From Clostridia bacterium (lineage in GTDB: Bacteria > Bacillota > Clostridia > TANB77 > CAG-508): DNA of 14,618 bases. The notes beneath the pieces are model-generated. The model had not been told where the DNA came from. It saw only the letters and a program-made list of their open reading frames with translations, and searched no databases. A program made the position numbers and the translations under genes. Below are positions 6,616 through 13,944 of this stretch, piece after piece (position 1 is the first letter of the stretch; each line of letters opens with the position of its first letter). The stretch is taken from positions 1 to 14,618 of the forward strand of contig CAAEQN010000090.1 of the NCBI GenBank assembly GCA_900758165.1, read 5' to 3'.

Positions 6616-7803
6616 CTATTGCATCATAATTGTACTATTTGAAATTTTTACTACTAAAGTTACTCCTATAATAAGCATTACAGATACACTACACAACACA
6701 GCTAATAGCATTTTAAAAGTTCCTCCTATTTGTTCTAATAATTTAACCACCTTTTTGTCTGCTATTGGTTGACATACAGCTGCTCCCAAATAATAAACTC
6801 CCATAAGTGTTGCAATTTTAATAATAGGCATTATGCATATACTTATAATAACTATCACTCCAACTATTCCAACAGCATTCTTTAAAATATTGCTGCAACT
6901 CATAACAGTATCTACTGCGTCACCGTAATATTTTGCCTACTATTGGTATAAAATTAGATACTGCAGCTTTTGTTGTCTTTACTGTAAGTCCATCAACTCC
7001 ATTTGTAATACTTCCTTCTAAAGAAGTAACTCCTACAAATAATGTTAATACTATTCCTAAAATCCATACAATAGAGCTATTTATAAATTTTGACAATTTA
7101 TCTACTTGTACCTTGTCTGAAATATTAGATATTATATTTAATGCTACAGATATTAGAGTGGCTGGAATTAGTAATGTATTTATAAAATTTCCTATAAATG
7201 TAATCATAAATAAAATTATTGATTGCAAAACACTTGCTGTTACTACATTTCCGAGTTGTAATTATCAGTGTTATTAATAATGGAATTAAACAATTAGAAA
7301 AGCCTACTAAATTTTCTATTGAAGTTTTTGCCATTACTATAATATCTGAAAAATTTTTCATTATTATGGTTACAATTAAAATATATGTAACATAATGCGT
7401 AATTTGTGATATTCCTTTGTTTTCCAAATTTTCACTTATGCTATTTAACACACTTGAAATTATAACTATTATCAAAATACTGCCGTATGCTAGTAATTGC
7501 ATCTTTTACTTGACTAAATAAAATAGACATTACTTTTTGTCCTATTGTTTTATTATCTATTTTTCCTTTTATTGCTGACGTAATTAACTCTTCAATATCT
7601 AAATCTAAATCATCACTTTTATATTTATTTGCTTCATATATAAAACTTGATATTCCAAGTGAGTCTGATTGATTTTTTAAAATTTCTTCTGTTGATATTT
7701 CCTCATTTCCTTCGGCATATACTTTTGATGAGATACAACAAGATATGATAGCTATTATAAAAATTAATTTTGTTTTGTTTTTCAATTTTTTAATATTTTC
7801 CAT
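6616..7803 (-). CDS. spoIIIAE: Stage III sporulation protein AE, read through three +1 shifts at CGG
   Basis: The largest membrane component of the SpoIIIA channel. In simple translation it breaks into four overlapping pieces. Skipping one C at each of 7485, 7253 and 6925 gives one 394-residue protein, a normal family length. It has a signal peptide (about 1-30), a short extracellular part, then many membrane helices. Family segments rejoin exactly: QVKDAITSI-G-SILIIVIISSVL (G107), LLITLIITT-G-NVVTASVLQ (G184), FIPIVGKIL-G-DAVDTVMSCS (G293), ending NSTIMMQ. The ATG at 7803 has a GAGGA SD. Position (fifth gene) and neighbours are canonical. It may be a decaying pseudogene, but identical lesions at all three sites, the absence of other damage and the same pattern in the left-edge gene favour recoding. 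Confidence 0.85.
6923..6925 (-). other. Putative +1 frameshift site 3 in spoIIIAE, TTA-CGG-TGA
   Basis: In the frame entered after site 2, codon 293 is CGG (6925-6923), followed at once by TGA (6922-6920). Skipping C6925 gives GGT GAC GCA GTA GAT, the family segment GDAVDTV. The +1 frame is closed by two TAG codons shortly upstream, which pins the switch to about five codons. A slow codon followed by a UGA stop resembles the architecture of the prfB (release factor 2) +1 site. Confidence 0.75.
7251..7253 (-). other. Putative +1 frameshift site 2 in spoIIIAE, ACT-CGG-A
   Basis: In the frame entered after site 1, codon 184 is CGG (7253-7251). Skipping C7253 gives GGA AAT GTA GTA ACA, the family segment GNVVTASVLQ. 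The +1 frame has TGA and TAA a few codons upstream, so the switch is confined to the last few codons before the Gly. Without the shift the downstream reading becomes Cys/Ser/Asn-rich and loses all resemblance to the family. Confidence 0.7.
7483..7485 (-). other. Putative +1 frameshift site 1 in spoIIIAE, ATA-CGG-C
   Basis: Zero-frame codon 107 is CGG (7485-7483). Skipping C7485 gives GGC AGT ATT TTG, continuing as GSILIIVIISSVL. The +1 frame is closed by a TAA just upstream (at the Val-Lys of QVKDAI), so the switch must occur between there and the membrane helix; CGG is the only rare codon in that interval. Without a shift the product ends after 120 residues. Confidence 0.7.
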
Positions 7804-7826
7804 ATTAAATCCTCATTAGTTTAATT

Positions 7827-8213
7827 TTATGGCAATATCTTTATTATAGTTTCTAATAAGCTAGACATTATTGGAATGGACATTGACATTATTATTACTT
7901 TTCCTCCAAAATCTACTTTGTTTGCTATAGCTGTTTCTCCTGAATCTTTGCAAATACTTACTGTAAATTCTGTTAATATTGCAATTCCCGTAATTTTTAT
8001 TAGTAATATTAAAAATTGATTATTTATACTTGTTTTATTTGATAAGCTTTTTAATACTTCAATTATTCCAGATATTCTTGTTGCTATAAGAGCAAATATT
8101 AATACTCCTGCGCCAAGAGATACATACATTGCAAATTCAGGTCTATATTGTCTTAATATTACAATTATTATTAGTGCAATTAATCCTATACCAATAATCT
8201 TTATAATATCCAT
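7827..8213 (-). CDS. spoIIIAD: Stage III sporulation protein AD
   Basis: A small integral membrane protein of the SpoIIIA channel complex in the mother-cell membrane. The 128-residue product has membrane helices at about 3-20 (IIKIIGIGLIALIIIVILRQ), 29-48 (YVSLGAGVLIFALIATRISG), 66-86 and 103-125. The linking stretch FTVSICKDSGETAIANKVDFGGKVIIMSMSIP contains the family motif C-KD-GE-AIA-KVE-GGK. Length and motif are typical. The ATG at 8213 is about 13 bases from an AAAGGA SD. It sits between spoIIIAC and spoIIIAE with short gaps, as in other spore formers. Its single CGG trinucleotide (7990) is out of frame. Confidence 0.95.
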   Translation of the reverse strand: MDIIKIIGIGLIALIIIVILRQYRPEFAMYVSLGAGVLIFALIATRISGIIEVLKSLSNKTSINNQFLILLIKITGIAILTEFTVSICKDSGETAIANKVDFGGKVIIMSMSIPIMSSLLETIIKILP

Positions 8214-8237
8214 TTGAGCTACTGTTCCTTTCCTGTT

Positions 8238-8432
8238 TTATAAATTAAATATTGTTCTAACAGTATCAAATAATGTGCTTATTTCCTTTATTACCATAGT
8301 TAAAACAATTACAAGTCCTGCTAAAGTAGTCATCATAGCCTGGTCTTCCCTACCAGCTCTTACCAGCACTTGATATAACACGGCAACTAATATTCCTATA
8401 GCTGCAATTTTAAATAATAAATTTATATCCAT
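8238..8432 (-). CDS. spoIIIAC: Stage III sporulation protein AC
   Basis: The smallest channel component, 64 residues with two membrane helices (about 3-22 and 32-50). The family core is plain: LFKIAAIGILVAVLYQVLVRAGREDQAMMTTLAGLVIVL, with the conserved GREDQA loop between the helices. It resembles SpoIIIAD in topology. The start is ATG at 8432 and the stop lies 25 bases before spoIIIAD. It uses one AGG arginine codon (in AGREDQ), so AGG remains a sense codon in this organism, unlike the pattern seen for CGG. Confidence 0.96.
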   Translation of the reverse strand: MDINLLFKIAAIGILVAVLYQVLVRAGREDQAMMTTLAGLVIVLTMVIKEISTLFDTVRTIFNL

Positions 8433-8491
8433 ATAAATTCCTCTCTTTTTTACAATATAAATTCTTGTTATTAGTTTTTTAGTTTTAATAT

Positions 8492-9007
8492 TTAAATTAA
8501 AATTATTCCTACTGCTAGTCCAACTGTTATTCCTAAAGTTTTATACATTTTAGAATTCTTTACTTTTTCTTCTTGTGCTTCTTTAATTTGACTATTTAAC
8601 AGACTCTGTGTTAGTTCTATTTGGCTAATTTGCCCTTGCAAATCTGTTTCTCCCAACATTTTTCCTAATGTTTTTAATACTATAATATCTTCATCTGTAA
8701 AATTTGTTTTTTCTTTTGTCTCATCTAAAGATTTCTCCCACGCATCTTTTGCAGTATTATCTTCCATGCAAATATTTGCTTGGTTAAATATTTCTCCAAT
8801 ATTGTTATTGTTGTCTATGTAAAGTTGATTAAAAATTTCTTGTATTGTAGAGCACGTAAAATTAACCTTTGCTTTAAATACATTTAACATCTCTTTTATT
8901 TTTTCTAGTTGTTCTACTCTATTTATATATTTTTTTGAATATAAAGTTCCAATTCTATAAAATAAAAAGAGAACTAAAATTATTAAAATACATTTTATAA
9001 AATACAT
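8492..9007 (-). CDS. spoIIIAB: Stage III sporulation protein AB
   Basis: A membrane protein of the SpoIIIA complex; the family shares the GspF-like fold of type II secretion inner-membrane proteins and is thought to work with the ATPase SpoIIIAA. The 171-residue product has an N-terminal helix (MYFIKCILIILVLFLFYRIG), a long soluble helical part with the family phrase YINRVEQLEKIKEMLNVFKAKV and KTNFTDEDIIVLKTLGKMLGETDLQGQ, and a C-terminal membrane helix (GITVGLAVGIILI). The frame extends to 9085, but that start would add a basic segment foreign to the family. The ATG at 9007 has an ATAGGAG SD 7 bases upstream and begins at the family start. Confidence 0.93.
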   Translation of the reverse strand: MYFIKCILIILVLFLFYRIGTLYSKKYINRVEQLEKIKEMLNVFKAKVNFTCSTIQEIFNQLYIDNNNNIGEIFNQANICMEDNTAKDAWEKSLDETKEKTNFTDEDIIVLKTLGKMLGETDLQGQISQIELTQSLLNSQIKEAQEEKVKNSKMYKTLGITVGLAVGIILI

Positions 9008-9110
9008 AGCTTGTCTCCTATTTATAAATATATATTCAATTTTTTTAATTTTAGAACTCTTTTTTATAATTTTATTTATAAGCATACATTTTTTATGAAT
9101 TTATCAGTAG

Positions 9111-10013
9111 CTATATGCTTAACTCTTTTAATTGTAAGTAATTATTTTTTCTACCATTTATCAAAATTATTTTATCAAATATTTTTTCTTGGATTAGTTC
9201 CTTTAATTCTGGATTCTTATTTATTTCTTCTAAATTTTTGCCATGTGCTGTGAATATTCCTTTTACTCCACAGCACATTGCATATTTTATTGCTTGACTA
9301 TCTTGCTGGCTTCCAATTTCATCTGACGCAATTATTTGCGGAGACATGCTTCTTATTGCCAATTTCATTCCTATGTGTTTTGGTATATTATTTATAACAT
9401 CTGTTCTTATACCTAAATCATTTTGCATAATTCCTTTATACATTGCTGATATTTCGCATCTCTCATCAATTACTACAATATTTTTTCCTTGTATCTTTCC
9501 TTGTATTCCATTACTTATATTTCTTACAATGTCACGTAATAAGGTAGTTTTTCCCATCCCTGGTGGTGCTATAATTAACGTATTATATATATTGTCTGTT
9601 TCTTTGTCTATTATTTTTTCTATTATTTGATTACTACATCCTATTATTTCTCTGCTTATTCTAAAGTTTAAACTTGATATATAATTAAAATTTGTAATAT
9701 TTCCTTCTTTTATTACAGCTGTTCCAACGAGTCCAACTCTATTTCCACCTTTTATTGTAATAAATCCACTTGATATTTGATTTTGATATGTATAAATTGA
9801 ATTTTCGCATATTTTCTGAAATATGTAATTTATATCATCTGTTGTTATTTGGTAATCTATTACTTTTTCTGCTTGTCCTATTTTTAAAATTAAAGGTAAA
9901 TTATTTCTAAATCTTATTTCTTCTAGCCATTCTAGCTCTGTATTATTTAAATTACTGTCTAGTATTTGTCTAACATTATTTGGTAAACATTTAAAAATAT
10001 AATCTATGTTCAT
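9111..10013 (-). CDS. spoIIIAA: Stage III sporulation protein AA, channel ATPase
   Basis: The cytoplasmic (mother-cell) ATPase that is thought to power the SpoIIIA-SpoIIQ apparatus; it belongs to the secretion-ATPase superfamily related to type II and IV secretion. The 300-residue product has an N-terminal domain (GFITIKGGNRVGLVGTAV at about 83-100), Walker A APPGMGKTT (149-157), a Walker-B-like VVIDER (180-185), and the conserved IASDEIG (228-234) and MCCGVKGIFTAHG segments. Slightly shorter than many homologues but complete. The ATG at 10013 has an AGAGGAG SD. It is the first gene of the eight-gene operon and follows a 158-base gap with the yebC terminator and a possible sigma-E promoter. 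It uses a rare CGT for R160. Confidence 0.96.
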   Translation of the reverse strand: MNIDYIFKCLPNNVRQILDSNLNNTELEWLEEIRFRNNLPLILKIGQAEKVIDYQITTDDINYIFQKICENSIYTYQNQISSGFITIKGGNRVGLVGTAVIKEGNITNFNYISSLNFRISREIIGCSNQIIEKIIDKETDNIYNTLIIAPPGMGKTTLLRDIVRNISNGIQGKIQGKNIVVIDERCEISAMYKGIMQNDLGIRTDVINNIPKHIGMKLAIRSMSPQIIASDEIGSQQDSQAIKYAMCCGVKGIFTAHGKNLEEINKNPELKELIQEKIFDKIILINGRKNNYLQLKELSI

Positions 10014-10056
10014 TTTTCTCCTCTTGTAGTTTAATTAGTTTATATTTATATGTCTA

Positions 10057-10086
10057 TTTGTATATCTAAATGTTTTATGTATTTGC
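10057..10086 (-). promoter_or_regulatory. Possible sigma-E promoter for the spoIIIA operon
   Basis: The minus strand has GCAAATA (10086-10080) and TATACAAA (10064-10057), resembling the sigma-E consensus (KMATATT and CATACA-T) with roughly 15 bases between. In B. subtilis this operon is transcribed by sigma-E in the mother cell. The match is imperfect and the region AT-rich; the context carries most of the weight. Confidence 0.3.
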
Positions 10087-10120
10087 TTAATTTACATTCT
10101 GTATAAATGTAATAAAAAAG

Positions 10121-10151
10121 AAGACATATACTATATGTATATGTCTTTTTA
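10121..10151 (-). terminator. Intrinsic terminator after yebC
   Basis: A perfect 11-base inverted repeat, AAGACATATAC (10121-10131) and GTATATGTCTT (10137-10147), with a 5-base loop. On the minus strand it is followed by a T-rich run. It lies just downstream of the yebC stop and separates that gene from spoIIIAA. Confidence 0.8.
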
Positions 10152-10171
10152 TTTATTTTAGAACTTTGTAA

Positions 10172-10900
10172 TTAATTATTTTCACTATTATGATATACAT
10201 TCATTACATCGTCTAGCTCATCAAGGTTATCTAGTAATTTTTCCATTCTTTCTTGAGATTTTTCGTCTAATGTAACATAAGTAGTTGGAACCATTTGAAC
10301 TTCTGCCTCTAAAAATTCTAAACCTTGCTCTTCTAAAGCTTCTCTAACTTTAGAAAAATCTTCTGGGGCTGTTGTTATTGTATAGCATTCTTCATCTGCT
10401 TCAAAATCTTCTGCTCCTGCATCTAGTGCAAGCATCATAAGATCATCTTCAGATTGATTACAATTTGCTTTATCTACTACCATAACTCCTTTTTTGTTAA
10501 ACATGTATGATACACATCCAGTTGTTCCTAAATTTCCACCTGCTCTATCAAACACATGTCTTACATCTGCTGCTGTTCTGTTTCTATTATTTGTACTAGC
10601 TTCTACTATTACAGCAACTCCTGCTGGTCCATATCCTTCATATACTATCTCTTCATAGTTTTCTGTTTCTCCTGAACCTGAAGCCTTTTTTATTGCATTT
10701 TTTATTGTATCATTTGGCATATTTGCTGCCTTACATTTTGCTATTACATCTTTTAATTTAGAGTTACCTGCTGGGTCAGGTCCACCTTGCTTTACTGCTA
10801 TTAATAATTCTCTTCCTAATTTTGTAAATATTTTTCCTCTTGCTGCATCAGCTTTTCCCTTTTTTGCTTGAATGTTGTGCCATTTACTATGTCCTGACAT
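10172..10900 (-). CDS. yebC: YebC/PmpR family protein
   Basis: A 242-residue cytosolic protein of the YebC/PmpR (TACO1-related) family. Members have been described as transcriptional regulators, and more recently as ribosome-associated factors that relieve stalling. The start MSGHSKWHNIQAKKGKADAARGKIFTKL (first ~28 residues) is the family hallmark. Other conserved blocks are YEGYGPAGVAVIVEASTNNRNRTAADVRH, GGNLGTTGCVSYMFNKKG and the acidic C-terminus. The start is ATG at 10900 with a strong AGGAGG SD. It is transcribed alone, ending at the hairpin at 10121-10151. It is not part of the channel. It may be worth noting beside the decoding anomaly, but that link is only position in the same window. 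Confidence 0.96.
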   Translation of the reverse strand: MSGHSKWHNIQAKKGKADAARGKIFTKLGRELLIAVKQGGPDPAGNSKLKDVIAKCKAANMPNDTIKNAIKKASGSGETENYEEIVYEGYGPAGVAVIVEASTNNRNRTAADVRHVFDRAGGNLGTTGCVSYMFNKKGVMVVDKANCNQSEDDLMMLALDAGAEDFEADEECYTITTAPEDFSKVREALEEQGLEFLEAEVQMVPTTYVTLDEKSQERMEKLLDNLDELDDVMNVYHNSENN

Positions 10901-11000
10901 GGTTAATTCCTCCTTTTTAATTTTTCATTATATACTAAAATATTTTACCACATTTTTCTTTATTTGTGTAGTATCTGTATAAACTTTTTTATAGTTATTA

Positions 11001-11024
11001 AAAAATTAAACCCACTTGGGTTAA
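11001..11024 (-). terminator. Probable intrinsic terminator after the csaA-like gene
   Basis: AACCC / GGGTT arms (11009-11013 and 11018-11022) form a short hairpin with a small loop. On the minus strand a run of six T follows (11005-11000). It begins within a few bases of the stop codon. The stem is short, so confidence is moderate. Confidence 0.5.
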
Positions 11025-11027
11025 ATT

Positions 11028-11357
11028 TTAGCCAAGTTTATCTCCGTTTTCTACTTCTTTATCTGGCTTAATAAGAACTACACCATCTTTGCTATATGTT
11101 CCTAATACTAATACTTCAGACATAAAGTCTGCTATTTGTCTTGGTGGAAAATTTACAACTGCTAAAACCTGTTTTCCTATTAATTCATCTGTTGAATATA
11201 AATTGGTTATTTGTGCAGATGATTTTTTTATTCCAATCTTCTCTCCAAAATCTATTATTAACTTATATGCAGGCCTTTTAGCTTTTTTAAATATTTCTGC
11301 ATTCTTTATTGTTCCTACTCTAATATCTAATTTTGCAAAATCATCAAATGTTGCCAT
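11028..11357 (-). CDS. csaA: CsaA-type tRNA-binding domain protein
   Basis: A 109-residue stand-alone OB-fold protein of the tRNA-binding domain family (the fold in MetRS C-termini, Arc1p and CsaA). The family core is plain: FAKLDIRVGTIKNAEIFKKAKRPAYKLIIDFG, then KKSSAQITNLYSTDELIGKQVLAVVNFPPRQIA, SEVLVLG and the C-terminal NGDKLG. Length matches B. subtilis CsaA (about 110), which was described as a chaperone or export-related factor and binds nucleic acid. The ATG at 11357 has an AAAGGAG SD. It lies between yebC and the divergent small gene at 11436. A stand-alone tRNA-binding protein is of passing interest given the odd decoding here, but the family is common. Confidence 0.9.
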   Translation of the reverse strand: MATFDDFAKLDIRVGTIKNAEIFKKAKRPAYKLIIDFGEKIGIKKSSAQITNLYSTDELIGKQVLAVVNFPPRQIADFMSEVLVLGTYSKDGVVLIKPDKEVENGDKLG

Positions 11358-11435
11358 TGTTCTTTCTCCTTTTAATTTCGTTTTAATGTAATTTATATAA
11401 TATTATTTTCATATAATTCTATAGGTGAAATATAT

Positions 11436-11639
11436 ATGGATTATCATGAATTTTCTTGTTTTTTAAGTGGTCTTTCTGGTTGTGAATTGGTTGCTTTGGC
11501 TGGTCTATTATCTGTCGCTATTTCTTCTAATTTAAATATTGAAGAAATAAATATTTTAGGAAATTTCTTTTCATCACTTGGTTCTAATTTATCTACAATT
11601 GCAGCTGCTAATGAATCATCTACTGATTGTGATAATTAG
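11436..11639 (+). CDS. Small conserved-looking protein, possibly DUF6774-like
   Basis: A 67-residue protein, the only plus-strand gene in the right half. The ATG at 11436 has an AGGTGA SD with 7-8 bases of spacing, and TATAAT at 11396-11401 could be a -10. The sequence reads like a real helical protein: CELVALAGLLSVAISSNLNIEEINILGNFFSSLGSNLSTIAA. This arrangement (an E-L-hydrophobic helix, a short I-E-E link, then F-S-LG-LSTIAA) recalls small proteins of unknown function in many Clostridia, from memory the DUF6774 type; that name is tentative. No signal peptide is evident. It is divergent from csaA and convergent with the nrdD-like gene, whose stop is 10 bases away. Function unknown. Confidence 0.65.
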   Translation: MDYHEFSCFLSGLSGCELVALAGLLSVAISSNLNIEEINILGNFFSSLGSNLSTIAAANESSTDCDN

Positions 11640-11649
11640 TTTTTTTATT

Positions 11650-13779
11650 TCAAAGTCTTATAAACCCGACATCATTTTTTCTTGCTTCTTTTATTATTTC
11701 TTCTAATTCATCAGAGTTTATATTATCTAAATTTATTTTTAGTGCGTGTCCTCCCATAGTCATTTTATGGTATGGTGCTTCTATTTTTATTTTTTCGTGA
11801 ATATCTACATCATTTTTATTAGATATATAGAAAGAATTTGTATACTTATTTTTATCTGTTATGTCTTTTAAATTTCCATATATAGCCTTATCTGTAGCAA
11901 TAAATTCTTCTGCAACTTCATCATCATCTGTACCCATAAGCGAGAAATTTAAATTATATTTATTACTAAATCCATCTATTTTATTTTTCATAAAGCTTAC
12001 TATTTGAATTCCTAATTTTTGAGTATCTTTATTTTCCGTCCTCTTTTTGCCAGTTAATGCAATTAAACATTCTTCTAATCCTATAAATCCTACTGTTAAA
12101 CTTCCTTGTTTAATAATCTTTCTGATTTTATCTTCATCTTTTGCTTTTTCTCCATCAAGCCATATTCCTTGTTTTATGAATAGCGGAAATTCATATACTT
12201 TTTTATTTCCTTGTATTTCAAATCTATCTAATAATTGATCCTTTATAAAATTCAACTTTTCTTCTAGTTCATTGAAAAATTGTTCATACTGCTTTTCTTT
12301 TGATTTTTTTGTATTATTTTCATTATTTATAATTGGACTGTTCTTTATTCCAATCCTTGCTAAATTAATTGTTGTATATGAAATATTTCCCCTTTGTGAT
12401 GTTATTTGTTTATCTTCATCTATTACATTTTCCATCACTCTCATATTGGTAGAATTGTAAGCTACTTCACTATCTGAATCATTTAATTTATAGTACTTTT
12501 TATTAAATGATGCGTCTAATATTGAAAAAGAAGGATAATTTCTTCTTTTTGCTATATTAATTGCTTTTTTGTATAAATCATAATTCTTATCTTCTTTATT
12601 GCAGTTAATACCTTCTTTTACTTTGAATATTACAAATGGTGATAGTCTTTCTTTTTCATTTTCTATTCCAAAGTCTATAGAATCTAATATCATATCAATT
12701 ATCATTCTGCCCTCTGCAGATGTATCTGTTCCTAGATTTATCGTTGGGTATATTTTTTCTTTTCCATTAGAATCTATTACATTTGTATCATGAACAAATG
12801 CTTCCATAGCTTGTGATACTAATTTTTTTGTCTTTTTCATAGCAATATTATATGCTATTTTGAATATTCTCTGTACTTGTTCAGAATCTCTGCTATATTT
12901 ATTAAATATTGACACATCAAATTCAATAGTTTCTATTTTTTCAATTTCTCTATCTATTCCATTCGTTGCAACGAACTTATCTAAATCTGTATATATTAAT
13001 ATGTCATCAATCGTTTGCTTAAACTGTTTCTTAAAAGTTTTTACAACTCCAGGTGCCATATAATAATCAAATGCTGGAATAGATTGACACCCATGTTGCT
13101 CTTTTTGATTTAATGTTATTATCAAGACTGCTAAAGCAGAATATGTAGACACATCTTTTGGCTCTCTTATATGTATATGTCTTGTATTAAATCCTCCATC
13201 AAACATTTTAGTTAAATTTATTTGAGATGAATTTGTTGTTCCAATAGGCATAAAATTTAAATCATGTATATGTATTTCTCCTGTCTCTAATGCCTCTGCG
13301 ATTTTTTTCTTTACTAGATAAGATTTTGCAAACTCTTTTGATATTGTGCTTCCATAATCAACCATAATCTCTAAAGGGCTTATTATGTTAGAATCTAGTG
13401 ATTCTTTTTTTAATGTTAAATCTTCTAGTGCTTTTAAGAATTTATGTTGCTTTTTTTCTTCTAAAAATAATTTTCTAGATTGAGCTCGTCTTTCTCTATA
13501 TTCTGAAAAGGAGTAATAAACATCATTATAGTTTTGACTTTTTAATTTATCTTCTATTAAATCTTGTATTTCTTCTATTTTAATTTTTTCAACATTCAAG
13601 TTTGCTATTTCTTTTATTACTAAATTAAATACTTTGTTAATATCTTCTTCTGTGTATTTAGCATTTTCTTCTTCTAAATTTACACTGTCAAATCCCTTTT
13701 TTATTGCTAATGCTATTTTAGTTTTATCAAAATCAACTTTTTTACCATCTCTTTTAATAACTTTCATATTTTCAAACAT
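11650..13779 (-). CDS. Degenerate anaerobic ribonucleotide reductase homologue (NrdD-like), lacking the glycyl-radical domain
   Basis: 709 residues homologous to class III (anaerobic) ribonucleoside-triphosphate reductase. An ATP cone spans about 5-95 (MKVIKRDGKKVDFDKTKI...). The barrel is recognisable: GEIHIHDLNF (168-177), GGFNTRHIHIREP, QHGCQSIPAFDYYMAPGV (228-245), RGNISYTTINLARIGI (463-478), EAPYHKMTMGGH. Key parts are missing. The finger-loop motif, normally YMGCRTRV with the thiyl-radical cysteine, is YNSTNMRV (441-448). The usual TCCQ is NSSQ (183-186). The ORF stops at NDVGFIRL, just where the family continues into the zinc-cysteine and RVTGYL glycyl-radical domain; no frame downstream encodes it. 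No NrdG gene is adjacent. The ATG at 13779 has an AAGGAG SD. The intact 709 codons argue against simple decay; a regulatory or other non-catalytic role is inference. Confidence 0.85.
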   Translation of the reverse strand: MFENMKVIKRDGKKVDFDKTKIALAIKKGFDSVNLEEENAKYTEEDINKVFNLVIKEIANLNVEKIKIEEIQDLIEDKLKSQNYNDVYYSFSEYRERRAQSRKLFLEEKKQHKFLKALEDLTLKKESLDSNIISPLEIMVDYGSTISKEFAKSYLVKKKIAEALETGEIHIHDLNFMPIGTTNSSQINLTKMFDGGFNTRHIHIREPKDVSTYSALAVLIITLNQKEQHGCQSIPAFDYYMAPGVVKTFKKQFKQTIDDILIYTDLDKFVATNGIDREIEKIETIEFDVSIFNKYSRDSEQVQRIFKIAYNIAMKKTKKLVSQAMEAFVHDTNVIDSNGKEKIYPTINLGTDTSAEGRMIIDMILDSIDFGIENEKERLSPFVIFKVKEGINCNKEDKNYDLYKKAINIAKRRNYPSFSILDASFNKKYYKLNDSDSEVAYNSTNMRVMENVIDEDKQITSQRGNISYTTINLARIGIKNSPIINNENNTKKSKEKQYEQFFNELEEKLNFIKDQLLDRFEIQGNKKVYEFPLFIKQGIWLDGEKAKDEDKIRKIIKQGSLTVGFIGLEECLIALTGKKRTENKDTQKLGIQIVSFMKNKIDGFSNKYNLNFSLMGTDDDEVAEEFIATDKAIYGNLKDITDKNKYTNSFYISNKNDVDIHEKIKIEAPYHKMTMGGHALKINLDNINSDELEEIIKEARKNDVGFIRL

Positions 13780-13944
13780 AAATTCTACTCCTTATATGGT
13801 CTGTTTTGGTTATTTTATATCAAAATAATGTCAAAATCAATAAAAAATATCAAAATATGGAACACCAGAAGGTTATTGTTGGCATTTTTTATATTATGTA
13901 TATTTAAATTATTTTCATTTTTTATCATTTTATATTTTTTGAGC

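Noticed and set aside
6616..7803. spoIIIAE as an ordinary pseudogene or four separate genes
   Set aside because: All three breaks are a single extra C before a Gly codon, nothing else is damaged, and an unrelated gene at the left edge shows the same pattern. Pseudogene status is kept only as the alternative.
1..7803. Systematic sequencing error at CGG/CCG explaining the extra C residues
   Set aside because: Seventeen other CGG sites in intact genes, one in nearly the same sequence context (around 1979), carry no indel. A context error would not know the reading frame. Raw reads should still be checked.
9008..9085. Longer N-terminus for spoIIIAB
   Set aside because: The upstream ATG adds a basic segment not seen in the family, while the ATG at 9007 has a good SD and starts at the family N-terminus.
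11640..11700. A hidden frameshift restoring the NrdD glycyl-radical domain
   Set aside because: No in-frame CGG lies near the end (GTC-GGG is out of phase), and none of the three downstream frames encodes CxxC or a GYL-type motif.
13780..13930. NrdR-box regulation of the nrdD-like gene
   Set aside because: No ACACTATAT-like palindrome was found in the upstream region.
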